Below, piece after piece: positions 1-8,245 of a stretch of 24,464 bases of DNA. Below the pieces are notes generated by a model. It saw nothing but the letters and a program-made list of their open reading frames with translations, did no database searches and had not been told where the DNA came from. This DNA comes from JBBTIS01 sp038059855. GTDB lineage: Bacteria > Elusimicrobiota > Elusimicrobia > JACQPE01. Position 1 is the first letter of the stretch; every line of letters starts with the position of its first letter. The position numbers and the translations under genes were made by a program. The stretch spans positions 1-24,464 of the forward strand of contig CAYHKQ010000037.1 of assembly GCA_964357255.1 (NCBI GenBank), written 5' to 3'.

Positions 1-574
1 ACCTACCGGGGCCGCTTGGGTGTTGATGTAATCGGGGTGCGTGGGGTTTTGGGGCGGGGGGGGCCCGGGGAGCGCTTGCACCTCGCGCCAAGTTTTAGGG
101 GTCGGCGTGCCGCAGATCACGGCTATTGTGGACGTGGCGCAGGCCCGCGACGCTTATTTTAAGAAGACCGGCCGTCGCGCCGCCATTATCGCGGACGGGG
201 GGATGAGAACGGGCGGTGATATCTGCAAAGCCGTTGTGGCCGGGGCTGATTTTGTGATGCTGGGGGGGACCTTTTCCCGGGCCCACGAAGCGCCGGGCAA
301 GGGGTATCACTGGGGCATGGCCATGCCGTCGAGATATTTGCCGCGCGGCACTAGGATTTACGCGGGCCAAGAGGCGCCTTTGGAAACGATTCTGTTCGGA
401 CCGGCATTCAAGGACGACGGCACGCAAAATTTGGCCGGAGCCCTTCGCACGTCCATGGGCTATGTCGGCGCTAAATCAATTCGGGAATTTCAGCAGGCCG
501 AACTCATTATCGCTCCTGAAATCAGCCACGAGGGCAAGGCGCTCCAAAAAATACAAAAGGTGGGGATGGGATGA
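1..574 (+). CDS. guaB: IMP dehydrogenase/GMP reductase family, C-terminal part (partial, damaged 5' end)
   Basis: IMP dehydrogenase oxidises IMP to XMP, the first step of the GMP branch. The readable part has the family active-site loop (PGSACTSRQV, Cys is the usual nucleophile), the phosphate-binding GGMRTGGD and GADFVMLGG segments, and the late MGYVGAKSIREFQ segment. It ends at the TGA at 572-574, 34 bp before guaA, which fits guaB. The N-terminal two thirds lie outside the window. From about base 1 to 60 the reading frame is disturbed: GVDVI is readable in frame 1, while the PGSACT loop is in frame 2, across a G-rich stretch. This is either assembly noise at a contig end or a real frameshift. 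GADFVMLGG also resembles GMP reductase, so GuaC-like activity is not excluded; the guaA neighbour favours IMP dehydrogenase. Confidence 0.8.
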
Positions 575-577
575 GGG

Positions 578-601
578 CAACCGCCCAACCGCTCAACCGC
601 T
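578..601. repeat. Short tandem repeat, 8-bp unit x3
   Basis: Three consecutive copies of CAACCGCY fill most of the guaB-guaA gap. It belongs to the pattern of short, locus-specific tandem repeats seen in several other gaps of this window. Confidence 0.8.
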
Positions 602-608
602 ATTAATT

Positions 609-2156
609 ATGATCGTCATCCTCGACTTCGGTTCCCAATACACCCAGCTTTTGGCCCGGCGTGTTCGGGAGTTGAAGGTTTACTGCGAGATTTTACCTTA
701 CTCCACACCGTTGGATGTGATCCGGCGCTGTGGGCCGGAGGGGATTATTCTTTCCGGAGGACCCGGCTCCGTGGCCGTGGAAAATAACGGCAACGGCAAG
801 GACATGCCCATGCCGCATCCGGGCGTGTTCATGCTGGGGGTTCCGATTCTTGGCGTGTGTTACGGGCATCAGATTTTGGCCAAGGTTATGGGCGGTAAAG
901 TTAAGCGTTCGTCGCGGCGCGAGTTTGGACTGTCCAAGCTGGCGTTGACCCGCTCGGCCAGCCTTTTTAATGGAATCAAGCCCAAATTTGACGTGTGGAT
1001 GAGCCACGGCGACGAGGTGACAGCGCTACCTTTTGGTTTCGTTTCTTTGGGCGCCACGGAGAACGCTCCTTATGCGGCCATCGCCAACACGGCCAAAAAG
1101 ATTTATGGCGTGCAGTTTCACCCCGAGGTTAGCCACACCGAGTTTGGCGGCATGATTTTGAAAAATTTTGTGTTCGAGGTTTGCGAAGCCAAGCCGGATT
1201 GGGTGATCAAGGATTGGGCTTTGGACGCATGCCGGTCCATAGAAAAAGAAGTGGGTCCTTATCGCGTGCTCGTGGCGCTTTCGGGAGGAGTGGATTCTTC
1301 GGTAGCCGCCACTCTGGTGCATCGCGCGGTGGACAAGCAGTTGTGCGCTGTTTTTGTGGATACCGGACTGCTCAAGGCCGGGGAGGCGGAGCGAACCCGG
1401 CGGCTTTTTGGAAAACTTTTTGAAGACTCGCTCATTGTCGTTGACGCCGCTGAACGTTTTTTTAGCGCCTTAAAAGGCGTGATGGACCCCGAGGCCAAGC
1501 GTCGCGCCATCGGACTTTTATTTGCCAGGATTTTTGAAGAGGTGGCGGCCGCTCAGAAGGGACTTCTTTATCTCGCCCAGGGCACGCTCTACACCGATAT
1601 TATTGAGTCGGGAAAAAGCGTTTCTGGAAAAGCCCATGTGATCAAAACGCATCACAATGTCGGCGGGTTGCCCAAGGATTTAAAGTTGAAGCTCCTGGAG
1701 CCTTTGAAATTATTGTTTAAGGATGAGGTGCGTGAACTGGGCCGCGAATTGGGCCTAGGCGAGGAGATTCTATGGCGGCATCCGTTTCCGGGGCCGGGCT
1801 TTGCCGTTCGCATTATCGGGGAGGCGACGCGGGCCAGGGCTGAAATTTTGCGTTCCGTGGATTCGATTGTCGAGGAAGAAATTCGGCGCGCCGGCTATTA
1901 TGAGAGGCTCTGGCAGGTTTTCCCCGTGCTTTTGGGAGTCCGCACTGTCGGCGTGATGGGGGACATGAGGAGTTATCGAGAGGTGGTAGCCTTGCGGGCC
2001 GTGGAATCTTTAGACGGCATGACAGCGGATTGGTCGTGGCTTCCTCATGAGCTTTTGGGCGAAATTTCACGCCGAATTGTCAACGAAGTGTCTCAGATCA
2101 GCCGCGTGGTCTACGACATCACTAGCAAACCGCCGGCCACGATTGAGTGGGAATAA
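609..2156 (+). CDS. guaA: GMP synthase (glutamine-hydrolysing)
   Basis: Cytoplasmic enzyme that aminates XMP to GMP using glutamine and ATP. Residues 1-200 form a class I glutamine amidotransferase domain: GVCYGHQ carries the nucleophile Cys84 and HPEV supplies the catalytic His/Glu. The ATP-pyrophosphatase domain follows with the P-loop SGGVDSS, and the dimerisation domain ends in the family-typical TSKPPATIEWE. The frame stays open upstream to 462, but ATG at 609 begins exactly with the conserved MIVILDFGSQYTQL and gives 515 residues, the normal length. No strong Shine-Dalgarno is visible; the gap upstream is a short tandem repeat. It follows guaB and precedes purC on the same strand, consistent with one purine operon. 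Confidence 0.97.
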   Translation: MIVILDFGSQYTQLLARRVRELKVYCEILPYSTPLDVIRRCGPEGIILSGGPGSVAVENNGNGKDMPMPHPGVFMLGVPILGVCYGHQILAKVMGGKVKRSSRREFGLSKLALTRSASLFNGIKPKFDVWMSHGDEVTALPFGFVSLGATENAPYAAIANTAKKIYGVQFHPEVSHTEFGGMILKNFVFEVCEAKPDWVIKDWALDACRSIEKEVGPYRVLVALSGGVDSSVAATLVHRAVDKQLCAVFVDTGLLKAGEAERTRRLFGKLFEDSLIVVDAAERFFSALKGVMDPEAKRRAIGLLFARIFEEVAAAQKGLLYLAQGTLYTDIIESGKSVSGKAHVIKTHHNVGGLPKDLKLKLLEPLKLLFKDEVRELGRELGLGEEILWRHPFPGPGFAVRIIGEATRARAEILRSVDSIVEEEIRRAGYYERLWQVFPVLLGVRTVGVMGDMRSYREVVALRAVESLDGMTADWSWLPHELLGEISRRIVNEVSQISRVVYDITSKPPATIEWE

Positions 2157-2164
2157 GATGAAGC

Positions 2165-2202
2165 AAGGTTCAAAAGGGTGAACAGTTCAAAAGGTTCAAA
2201 AA
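2165..2202. repeat. Short imperfect tandem repeat (GGTTCAAAA type)
   Basis: The gap between guaA and purC contains AAGGTTCAAAAGG, a diverged copy and AAGGTTCAAAAA in a row, built on an 8-9 bp unit. A related repeat in opposite orientation lies between purD and pyrB (9537-9572). Confidence 0.65.
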
Positions 2203-2216
2203 TAGGAGTAATTCCA

Positions 2217-3125
2217 ATGGTCAATGCTTTTGACGTGCCCAAGACGTGGAAACATTTATTCTCCGGCAAGGTGCGCGAGATTTACGAACTGCCGGGGAAT
2301 TGGCTTGCCTTGGTTGCCACGGACAGGGTTAGCGCTTTTGACTGGGTGTTGCCTAATGAAATTCCGGACAAGGGCAAGGCGCTGACCCAGCTTGCCAAAT
2401 ACTGGTTTGAGGAGTTAAGGCCCATCCTTCCTAATCACTGGGAGCCGAAGAAAGAGGCGTTGCAGACGCCTTCGCCGCTTGCGCCGCGCACAATGATTGT
2501 TAAGAAACTCAAGATTTTTCCTTTTGAGTTTATCGTGCGCGGGTATTTGGCGGGAAGCGCCTGGAAGTCTTATAAGATAACAGGACGAATAGGGCCTGAT
2601 CGCAAGATGCCCGAAGGTTTAGCCTGGGGCCAAAAATTATCAGAGCCGCTGTTGACGCCGACCACCAAGGCGAGAGAGGCCGGCGTTCATGACGAGGATG
2701 TTTCTTGGGATTCGGTCCAGGGGGCGCTGGGCCAGGAACATGCCCGCTGTATCGAGCAAGCCCTTTTAGAGATATTCCGCTTGGCGAGCGAGAAATTATC
2801 GGCCCGGGGGTTAATTTTGGTGGATACTAAATTTGAACTCGGCGAAGATGAAGAGGGCCGCATTGTTTTGGCTGATGAAGTCCTGACGCCGGACTCCTCG
2901 CGTTTTTGGTGGGTTCGCGACTGGGAGCGTCATCGAAAGTCTTCCGGCTCTGAATCGGATTTACCTTCCCTCGATAAGCAAGTAGTGCGCGATTATTTGG
3001 AAAAGACGATTCAGTGGGATAAGAAGCCGCCGGCGCCCTATTTGCCCCAGGAGCTTATTGAAAAGACCAGAGCGACTTATTTTGAGCTCTTCCGCGCCGT
3101 GACCGGCCGGGAACCGGAACTTTAG
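2217..3125 (+). CDS. purC: Phosphoribosylaminoimidazole-succinocarboxamide synthase (SAICAR synthetase)
   Basis: Ligates aspartate to CAIR with ATP hydrolysis in IMP synthesis. Visible family signatures are GKVREIYEL near the N terminus (nucleotide-binding loop), IVRGYLAGSAWKSY, LVDTKFELG and DEVLTPDSSRFW. A GTG at 2178 would extend the protein by 13 residues, but ATG at 2217 has AGGAG at 2204-2208 with 8-nt spacing and gives 302 residues starting MVNAFDVPKTWKH. The longer N terminus would be encoded by the upstream repeat. It is followed by purS after 9 bp. The length is typical of the bacterial/yeast-type PurC that is somewhat longer than the E. coli form. Confidence 0.95.
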   Translation: MVNAFDVPKTWKHLFSGKVREIYELPGNWLALVATDRVSAFDWVLPNEIPDKGKALTQLAKYWFEELRPILPNHWEPKKEALQTPSPLAPRTMIVKKLKIFPFEFIVRGYLAGSAWKSYKITGRIGPDRKMPEGLAWGQKLSEPLLTPTTKAREAGVHDEDVSWDSVQGALGQEHARCIEQALLEIFRLASEKLSARGLILVDTKFELGEDEEGRIVLADEVLTPDSSRFWWVRDWERHRKSSGSESDLPSLDKQVVRDYLEKTIQWDKKPPAPYLPQELIEKTRATYFELFRAVTGREPEL

Positions 3126-3134
3126 GGAGGGGAT

Positions 3135-3527
3135 TTGTCCGCCAGGCCTTTGCCCGCCGTCCATCAGCGGATTTTTTTAATACCCAAAGAAAAGGCGGAC
3201 ACCTTTCGGGTTTATGAAATCGCGTCCACGGATGACGGCGAGATTGGCGAGCCGATGGCCGAGCGTCTTGCCCGGACTTTTTTTATTGATCCGGTGACTG
3301 AGCGTTTTGAGTTTCAGCCGCCTGACGCGGCGCCCCCTCTTAAAGCCTGCATTGTTTGGTACAAGGACGGCGTCTATGACGCCGAGGGCGATATGGCGCT
3401 TTACGCAATCCGGCGACTGGGTCTCGCGCAAGGGATCGCGAAGATCAAATTCGGTCGCGGTCATTGGCTTAAAGAAATTCCACCCGGTCTTTTTAATCCC
3501 CTGGTGGAAAGGCTTCAGATGCCGTGA
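3135..3527 (+). CDS. purS: FGAM synthase subunit PurS, double-length form
   Basis: Small subunit that bridges PurL and PurQ in the FGAM synthase complex. The C-terminal half (KDGVYDAEGDMALYAIRRLG, then KIKFGRGHWL) matches the PurS pattern of a KxGVxDxxG strand-helix followed by a short strand. The protein has 130 residues, against about 80-90 for ordinary PurS; the extra N-terminal half (RIFLIPKEKADTFRVYEI and onward) has no such match but resembles the first part of the PurS region in fused PurSL proteins. The start is TTG at 3135, preceded by GGGAGGGG at 3125-3132. The stop overlaps the purL start (GTGA, 3524-3527), so translational coupling is likely. Identification rests on partial motif similarity plus position between purC and purL. 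Confidence 0.8.
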   Translation: MSARPLPAVHQRIFLIPKEKADTFRVYEIASTDDGEIGEPMAERLARTFFIDPVTERFEFQPPDAAPPLKACIVWYKDGVYDAEGDMALYAIRRLGLAQGIAKIKFGRGHWLKEIPPGLFNPLVERLQMP

Positions 3528-5938
3528 ATTCCCGGGTTGGAATGCCTTCAAAGTTATCCTTGCTTGATTGCCTCGAGACCATCTCGCGCGAACGGCTCTT
3601 GAGTCTTTCTGCCGAGGAAATCAGGGGTATCCGCCGGTATTTTTTTAGCCTCCGTCGCGATCCCACGATGGCTGAGATTGAAATGATCGCCCAGGCCTGG
3701 AGCGAGCATACGCGGCATAAAACCCTGCGGGCAGGATTTAAGATTCATGAATCAGGAAGCAGGGATGGAAAACGCAAGACGTATAAGAATCTTCTTGAGG
3801 AAACTGTCTTCGCGGCTACAGCGAGACTCAAAAAGCCATGGGTGCTTTCGGCTTTCAAGGATAACGCGGGAATCGTCGCCTTTGACCGGCAATGGGCATT
3901 AGCCATTAAGGTTGAGACCCATAATCATCCTTCGGCGCTTCATCCTTATGGCGGGGCTTCGACCGGCATGGGCGGAGTAATTCGCGATGTGTTGGGCGCC
4001 GGGCTCGGGGCCCGGCCTATTGCCGGCATTGATATTTTTTGCGTAGCGCCCACGAAGGGAGCGGGGGAGCGCGGGAGCGGGGGAGTGGGAGATGGATTGC
4101 ATGGTCATCCTGTTTTAGATGGTCTAGTGGCGGGCGTGCGTGATTATGGCAATCGCATGGGCATTCCCACGGTGGCCGGCTTGGTTTATTTTGACGAGGT
4201 TTTCGATGGGTTGCCCTTGGTGTTTGCGGGAACCTTGGGTCTTATTCCGAGAAACCGTGTCAGGAAAACCGGTCCCCAGGCCGGGGACTGGGCCTATTTG
4301 ATTGGAGGCAAAACCGGGCGCGATGGGATTCATGGCGCCACATTTTCGTCTCAGGAGTTGACCCTGGAGGATCCCATCGGCGTGGTTCAAATCGGCAATC
4401 CGATTTTGGAGAAAAAAGTGTTGGATTTTTTTATGGAGGCGCGCGCTGCCGGTCTTTACAACAGCGTGACGGATTTGGGGGCCGGAGGAATCGCTTGCGC
4501 GATTTGGGAGTTGGCCGTTTCTTCGCTAGAGCGGGAGAATAGAAGATTAGGCGTGCAAGTCGAACTCGATGGGGTTGCGTTTAAGGAGCCGGGCATGGAG
4601 GGCTGGGAGATTTTGGTTTCCGAGTCTCAGGAGCGCATGATGATTTCGGCGCCTACTTCCAAGAAAAAGGCGATAGAGGAAATGCTGAATCGTTTTGAGC
4701 TTGATTTTGCGTGCCTGGGACGTTTTGTGCGGGGGGGCAAAGTTCAAATCAGCTTTCAAAATCAGACGTTAGTTGATTTGCCTTTGAGATTTTTAAAAGA
4801 GCATCCCAAGAAGAGTTTTGAGTTGCGAATTGAGGGCCGCGAATCGAAGATTTTGCGAGAGTCGCCCGTCTCGCGTCTCATGTCGGAGGTCTCACGATCC
4901 GAGCTTCATTCCCTGGGTCTTAAACTTTTGTCTTCCGCGAATATCGCCTCCAAAGAAAATATTATCCGTCAATATGATCACGAGGTCGGCGGCCGCACCG
5001 TGGCCAAACCCCTGTCCGGCCCCGGGGGCATTGCGCCGGCTGACGGCGTTGTTGTTCGTCCGCTTTACGGTTCTTGGCAGGCGGCGACTATTGGGCTTGG
5101 CTGGGCCGGGCGGCTCGCCAAGAAAAATCCGCGCGCCGCGGCCCTGGCTTCGGTGGACGAGGCTTTACGAAATATCGCGGCCGTGGGCGGAGGGCTTCTT
5201 CATTGGAGTCTGCTCGATAATTATTGCGCGGGTTCCAGCTCGGATCTTCGCGTTTTGTGCGAACTTGTGGAAGTTTCCGAGGCTTTAAAAGAGGCGTCGC
5301 TCGCCTATGGCGCGCCTTTTGTCTCGGGCAAGGACAGCTTGAACAACGCCTTGGCTGATGGCCGAGGGTCGCCGACAGTGTGCCTGACGACGGCCTTGGG
5401 CGTCATTCGGGATGCGCGGAGGATTGTTTCTGTTTCGGTCAAAAAGGCGGGGAACCTGATTTATTTGGCAGGCGCCGCGCAGAAGGGATTGGGCGGCTCT
5501 GAAATTGAATTTTTGTCCGGCTCAAATGAGCCGTCGCATCCGGCGGTGGATTTACCTTTGGCCTCCCGTCTTCTTATGACTGTGCGCCGGGCGCTGGGCC
5601 TGGGGCTCGCTGTTTCATGTCACGATTTGAGTGAGGGGGGCCTCTGGGTGGCTTTGGCTGAGATGATGTTGGGGGGAACTTTGGGGATTTCGGCGGCCCT
5701 CGACGCCGTTGACGGCGGATCGGATTTACAGGACCTTCTTTTTGGCGAGTCGCCATCTAGATTTTTGTTTGAGGTCCCTCTCGCTAAAAGCGGGACATTG
5801 GAGAAAATAATGAGAGGGTTGCCGCTCGTCAAGATTGCTCAAGTGTCAGGTTCGCCCCAATTGCAAATCAAGCAGGGCGCCGGTCTTCTGGGCCGGTGGG
5901 ATATCGCAGAGTTGGAGGAGGCTTTTCGTGGCCGTTAA
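3524..5938 (+). CDS. purL: Phosphoribosylformylglycinamidine synthase, large subunit (PurSL-type PurL)
   Basis: Synthetase subunit that converts FGAR to FGAM with ATP and ammonia from PurQ. The 804 residues show the linker motif WSEHTRHKT (59-67), the ATP/FGAR-binding KVETHNHPSA (129-138), GGTxG-type loops, TDLGAGGI, YDHEVGG and the C-terminal SGKDSLNN. Wording of these motifs (IASKENIIRQYDHEV, PYGGASTGMGGVIRDVLG) is closer to fused PurSL proteins than to Bacillus-type PurL. The start chosen is GTG at 3524, overlapping the purS stop by 4 bp; ATG at 3542 is an alternative. Residues about 178-190 are low-complexity Gly-rich sequence encoded by a four-copy 8-bp repeat, where relatives have a longer ordered loop. 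The 3' end overlaps purQ by 11 bp. Confidence 0.95.
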   Translation: MNSRVGMPSKLSLLDCLETISRERLLSLSAEEIRGIRRYFFSLRRDPTMAEIEMIAQAWSEHTRHKTLRAGFKIHESGSRDGKRKTYKNLLEETVFAATARLKKPWVLSAFKDNAGIVAFDRQWALAIKVETHNHPSALHPYGGASTGMGGVIRDVLGAGLGARPIAGIDIFCVAPTKGAGERGSGGVGDGLHGHPVLDGLVAGVRDYGNRMGIPTVAGLVYFDEVFDGLPLVFAGTLGLIPRNRVRKTGPQAGDWAYLIGGKTGRDGIHGATFSSQELTLEDPIGVVQIGNPILEKKVLDFFMEARAAGLYNSVTDLGAGGIACAIWELAVSSLERENRRLGVQVELDGVAFKEPGMEGWEILVSESQERMMISAPTSKKKAIEEMLNRFELDFACLGRFVRGGKVQISFQNQTLVDLPLRFLKEHPKKSFELRIEGRESKILRESPVSRLMSEVSRSELHSLGLKLLSSANIASKENIIRQYDHEVGGRTVAKPLSGPGGIAPADGVVVRPLYGSWQAATIGLGWAGRLAKKNPRAAALASVDEALRNIAAVGGGLLHWSLLDNYCAGSSSDLRVLCELVEVSEALKEASLAYGAPFVSGKDSLNNALADGRGSPTVCLTTALGVIRDARRIVSVSVKKAGNLIYLAGAAQKGLGGSEIEFLSGSNEPSHPAVDLPLASRLLMTVRRALGLGLAVSCHDLSEGGLWVALAEMMLGGTLGISAALDAVDGGSDLQDLLFGESPSRFLFEVPLAKSGTLEKIMRGLPLVKIAQVSGSPQLQIKQGAGLLGRWDIAELEEAFRGR
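4058..4089. repeat. 8-bp tandem repeat inside purL (GGAGCGGG x4)
   Basis: Four contiguous copies of GGAGCGGG (copies 2 and 4 carry one change each) lie in the purL coding region and encode a Gly/Glu/Arg/Ser-rich stretch. Because 8 is not a multiple of 3, each copy is read in a different frame and the reading frame is still kept. Confidence 0.85.
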
Positions 5939-6707
5939 AGCATTGGTTCTTAAAGCGCCGGGAACCAATTGCGACGAGGAGACCGTTTGGGCGCTTTCTA
6001 AGGCAGGCGCCAAGGTTGAGGTTAGATATTTTGTTGATCTCGAGCTTCATCCGGAGATTTTGGAGCGCTTTGGACTTTTATTTTTGCCGGGCGGATTTTC
6101 TTACGGCGATTATCTTGGCTCCGGCAAGGTGTGGGCCTTGTTTTTAGAGTCGGCGCTCGGCGATCGGTTGCGGCGTTTCGTAGAACAGGGCCGGATGCTC
6201 ATCGGCGTTTGCAACGGTTTTCAGGTCCTGGTTAAGATGGGGCTTTTGCCGGGAAACGGGCACGGAAAAACGGGAAGCGAAGATAAACCTGCCGTAAGTT
6301 TAACATCCAACGCATCCGGACGGTTTGAATGCCGCTGGGTCCCTTTGAAATTGGAAGAAAATTCGATTTTTTTAAATCGCCTCGCGCCCCGGCGCCCCGG
6401 CGCTCTCGCGTTTTCCTTCGATCTTCCCATTGCTCACGCAGAGGGCCGTTTCATGGCATCTTCGCCCGACACGTTGCGCTGGTTGGACGCGAAAGGCCTG
6501 GTTTTTTTGCGCTACAACGGTATCAATCCTAACGGCTCCACAGACAACATTGCCGGCATTACCAACGTCGGCGGCAATGTCATCGGACTCATGCCCCATC
6601 CGGAGCGTTGGGTCATCCGCGAACAACATTACGATTGGCAGGGCCAACGCAACATTCAACCCTGGGGCCTGGAATTCTTAAGAGCCATAGTGAGGATGGC
6701 AAGGTAA
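5928..6707 (+). CDS. purQ: FGAM synthase, glutaminase subunit
   Basis: Class I glutamine amidotransferase that supplies ammonia to PurL. Residues 1-20 (KALVLKAPGTNCDEET) are the PurQ start signature; FLPGGFSYGDYLGSG and GVCNGFQVL follow with nucleophile Cys95, and MPHPER supplies the His/Glu. The frame is open upstream to 5835, but GTG at 5928 has GGAGGAGG at 5914-5921 with 6-nt spacing and starts at the conserved N terminus, giving 259 residues. It overlaps purL by 11 bp and is followed by purF after 1 bp, so the three are probably translationally coupled. Confidence 0.96.
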   Translation: MAVKALVLKAPGTNCDEETVWALSKAGAKVEVRYFVDLELHPEILERFGLLFLPGGFSYGDYLGSGKVWALFLESALGDRLRRFVEQGRMLIGVCNGFQVLVKMGLLPGNGHGKTGSEDKPAVSLTSNASGRFECRWVPLKLEENSIFLNRLAPRRPGALAFSFDLPIAHAEGRFMASSPDTLRWLDAKGLVFLRYNGINPNGSTDNIAGITNVGGNVIGLMPHPERWVIREQHYDWQGQRNIQPWGLEFLRAIVRMAR

Positions 6708-6708
6708 T

Positions 6709-8157
6709 ATGTGCGGCATTGTCGGCGTAGCGGGGCATTTGGAGGCGAGTTATCTTGCCTACCTTAGTCTTCACGCTCTTCAGCATCGGGGAGAGGAGGC
6801 GGCCGGAATTGTGAGTTCCGACGGCGAAGCTTCGTTTCGGGCCGTGGCGCAGGGCTTGGTGGATGAGGGCTTTGGACCCGAGACGCTGGCTAAGCTTAGG
6901 GGTGATTTTGCCATCGGCCACGCGCGTTATTCCACGGCCGGCGGTTCTATAGAGAGAAACTGCCAGCCTTTAATGGCGTACAACACGCCGCTTGGCGAAA
7001 TCGCCCTCGCCCATAACGGCAATATTCCAGGGTTTGAGGCGCTACGGTCCGTTTTACAGCGCCAGGGCGCCCTGTTTTACACGGAATCCGACACGGAAAT
7101 TTTGCTTGTGGCCATCGTGCGCGAGCTCCAGCGTTTGGGAGATAAAAAACTCATGAACGCTGAACTTTTTGCCGAGGTCTTAAAAAAAACCTTGACGCCG
7201 ATCGAGGGAACTTATTCGCTGGTGATTCTGTCGCGCCAATTTTTGGCTCTGGTGCGCGACCCTTGGGGCGTGCGGCCCTTGGCGCTTGGCCGTCTCGGCG
7301 ATGCGATAGTCGGAGCCTCGGAAACCAGCGCCTTTGATCTCATTGGCGCAGGCATGACGGAGGAGGTCAAGCCTGGCGAAATTGTAGTCGTTGAGCGCGG
7401 TAGCCTTGGTCTGACGCGAGCTAAGATCGAGCCTCGTCAAACCAAAGGCCAGGCCCCGGCCGGCGCTATTCCTTGCATTTTTGAGTTGGTCTATTTTGCC
7501 CGGCCCAATTCTTCCGTTTTGGGTCGCGACGTCTATCAGGCGCGCGAGGCCATGGGTCGGCGCCTTGCCGAAGAGGCCCCGGCCCAGGCGGATTGTGTGA
7601 TCGCCGTTCCGGACAGCGCCAGCGTTCAGGCATTGGGTTACGCTCAGCGTTTGGGCCTGCCCTATGAGTTGGGCCTGGTGCGAAGCCATTATATCGGCCG
7701 CACGTTTATCGCCCCGACGCAGACGGTCCGCGATTTTGCCGCCAAGTTGAAATACAGCCCCGTGCGTTCGCTTTTAGCCGGCAAGAGAGTCGTCGTGGTG
7801 GATGATTCCGTTGTTCGCGGCACTACGTCCAAGAAAATTATCCGTTTAATTCGCGAGCAGGGCGGAGCCCGCGAGGTTCATCTGCGGGTGGCCAGTCCCC
7901 CTGTGGCCTGGCCTTGTTTTTATGGCATTGACATGCCGACCAAAAAAGAGCTGGTCGCCTCGGGCCGGAGCGTTGAGGAGATCAGGGATTTTTTGGGCGT
8001 GGAAACCTTGAATTATCTTTCGCTCGATGGAATGTTGGGGGCCTGCTCAGGCGTTAAAGAGAATTTTTGCCACGCCTGTTTTAGCGGGGAATACCGGATC
8101 GCCAAGGATGTGATTCGCGCGGTGATTTCTAAAGAGGAGAAAAAGGCAACGGTATGA
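6709..8157 (+). CDS. purF: Amidophosphoribosyltransferase
   Basis: Catalyses the first committed purine step, PRPP plus glutamine to phosphoribosylamine. The protein starts MCGIVGVAG, so Cys2 becomes the N-terminal nucleophile after Met removal and there is no propeptide like that of Bacillus. ALQHRGEEAAG and HNGNIPG are glutaminase-domain motifs; VVVVDDSVVRGTT is the PRPP loop. Four Cys positions match the [4Fe-4S] ligands of the Bacillus-type enzyme: PCIFELVYFARP, PCFYGID, and the pair in FCHACFSGEY. An iron-sulfur enzyme is therefore inferred. The 482-residue length is normal. An 88-bp gap follows before purD. Confidence 0.97.
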   Translation: MCGIVGVAGHLEASYLAYLSLHALQHRGEEAAGIVSSDGEASFRAVAQGLVDEGFGPETLAKLRGDFAIGHARYSTAGGSIERNCQPLMAYNTPLGEIALAHNGNIPGFEALRSVLQRQGALFYTESDTEILLVAIVRELQRLGDKKLMNAELFAEVLKKTLTPIEGTYSLVILSRQFLALVRDPWGVRPLALGRLGDAIVGASETSAFDLIGAGMTEEVKPGEIVVVERGSLGLTRAKIEPRQTKGQAPAGAIPCIFELVYFARPNSSVLGRDVYQAREAMGRRLAEEAPAQADCVIAVPDSASVQALGYAQRLGLPYELGLVRSHYIGRTFIAPTQTVRDFAAKLKYSPVRSLLAGKRVVVVDDSVVRGTTSKKIIRLIREQGGAREVHLRVASPPVAWPCFYGIDMPTKKELVASGRSVEEIRDFLGVETLNYLSLDGMLGACSGVKENFCHACFSGEYRIAKDVIRAVISKEEKKATV

Positions 8158-8245
8158 TGAAAATTTTGACGAGTAAAATTTTTGTCGTTGGTTATTGGTT
8201 GCCAGGGATTGATTTTTTGGATTATGAGCGAAGCGAGGACTGCCG

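Noticed and set aside
462..608. N-terminal extension of guaA by 49 residues
   Set aside because: It overlaps guaB and the repeat; the conserved GuaA start is at 609.
2178..2216. Upstream GTG start for purC
   Set aside because: The extra residues are encoded by the tandem repeat, and AGGAG is placed correctly for ATG 2217.
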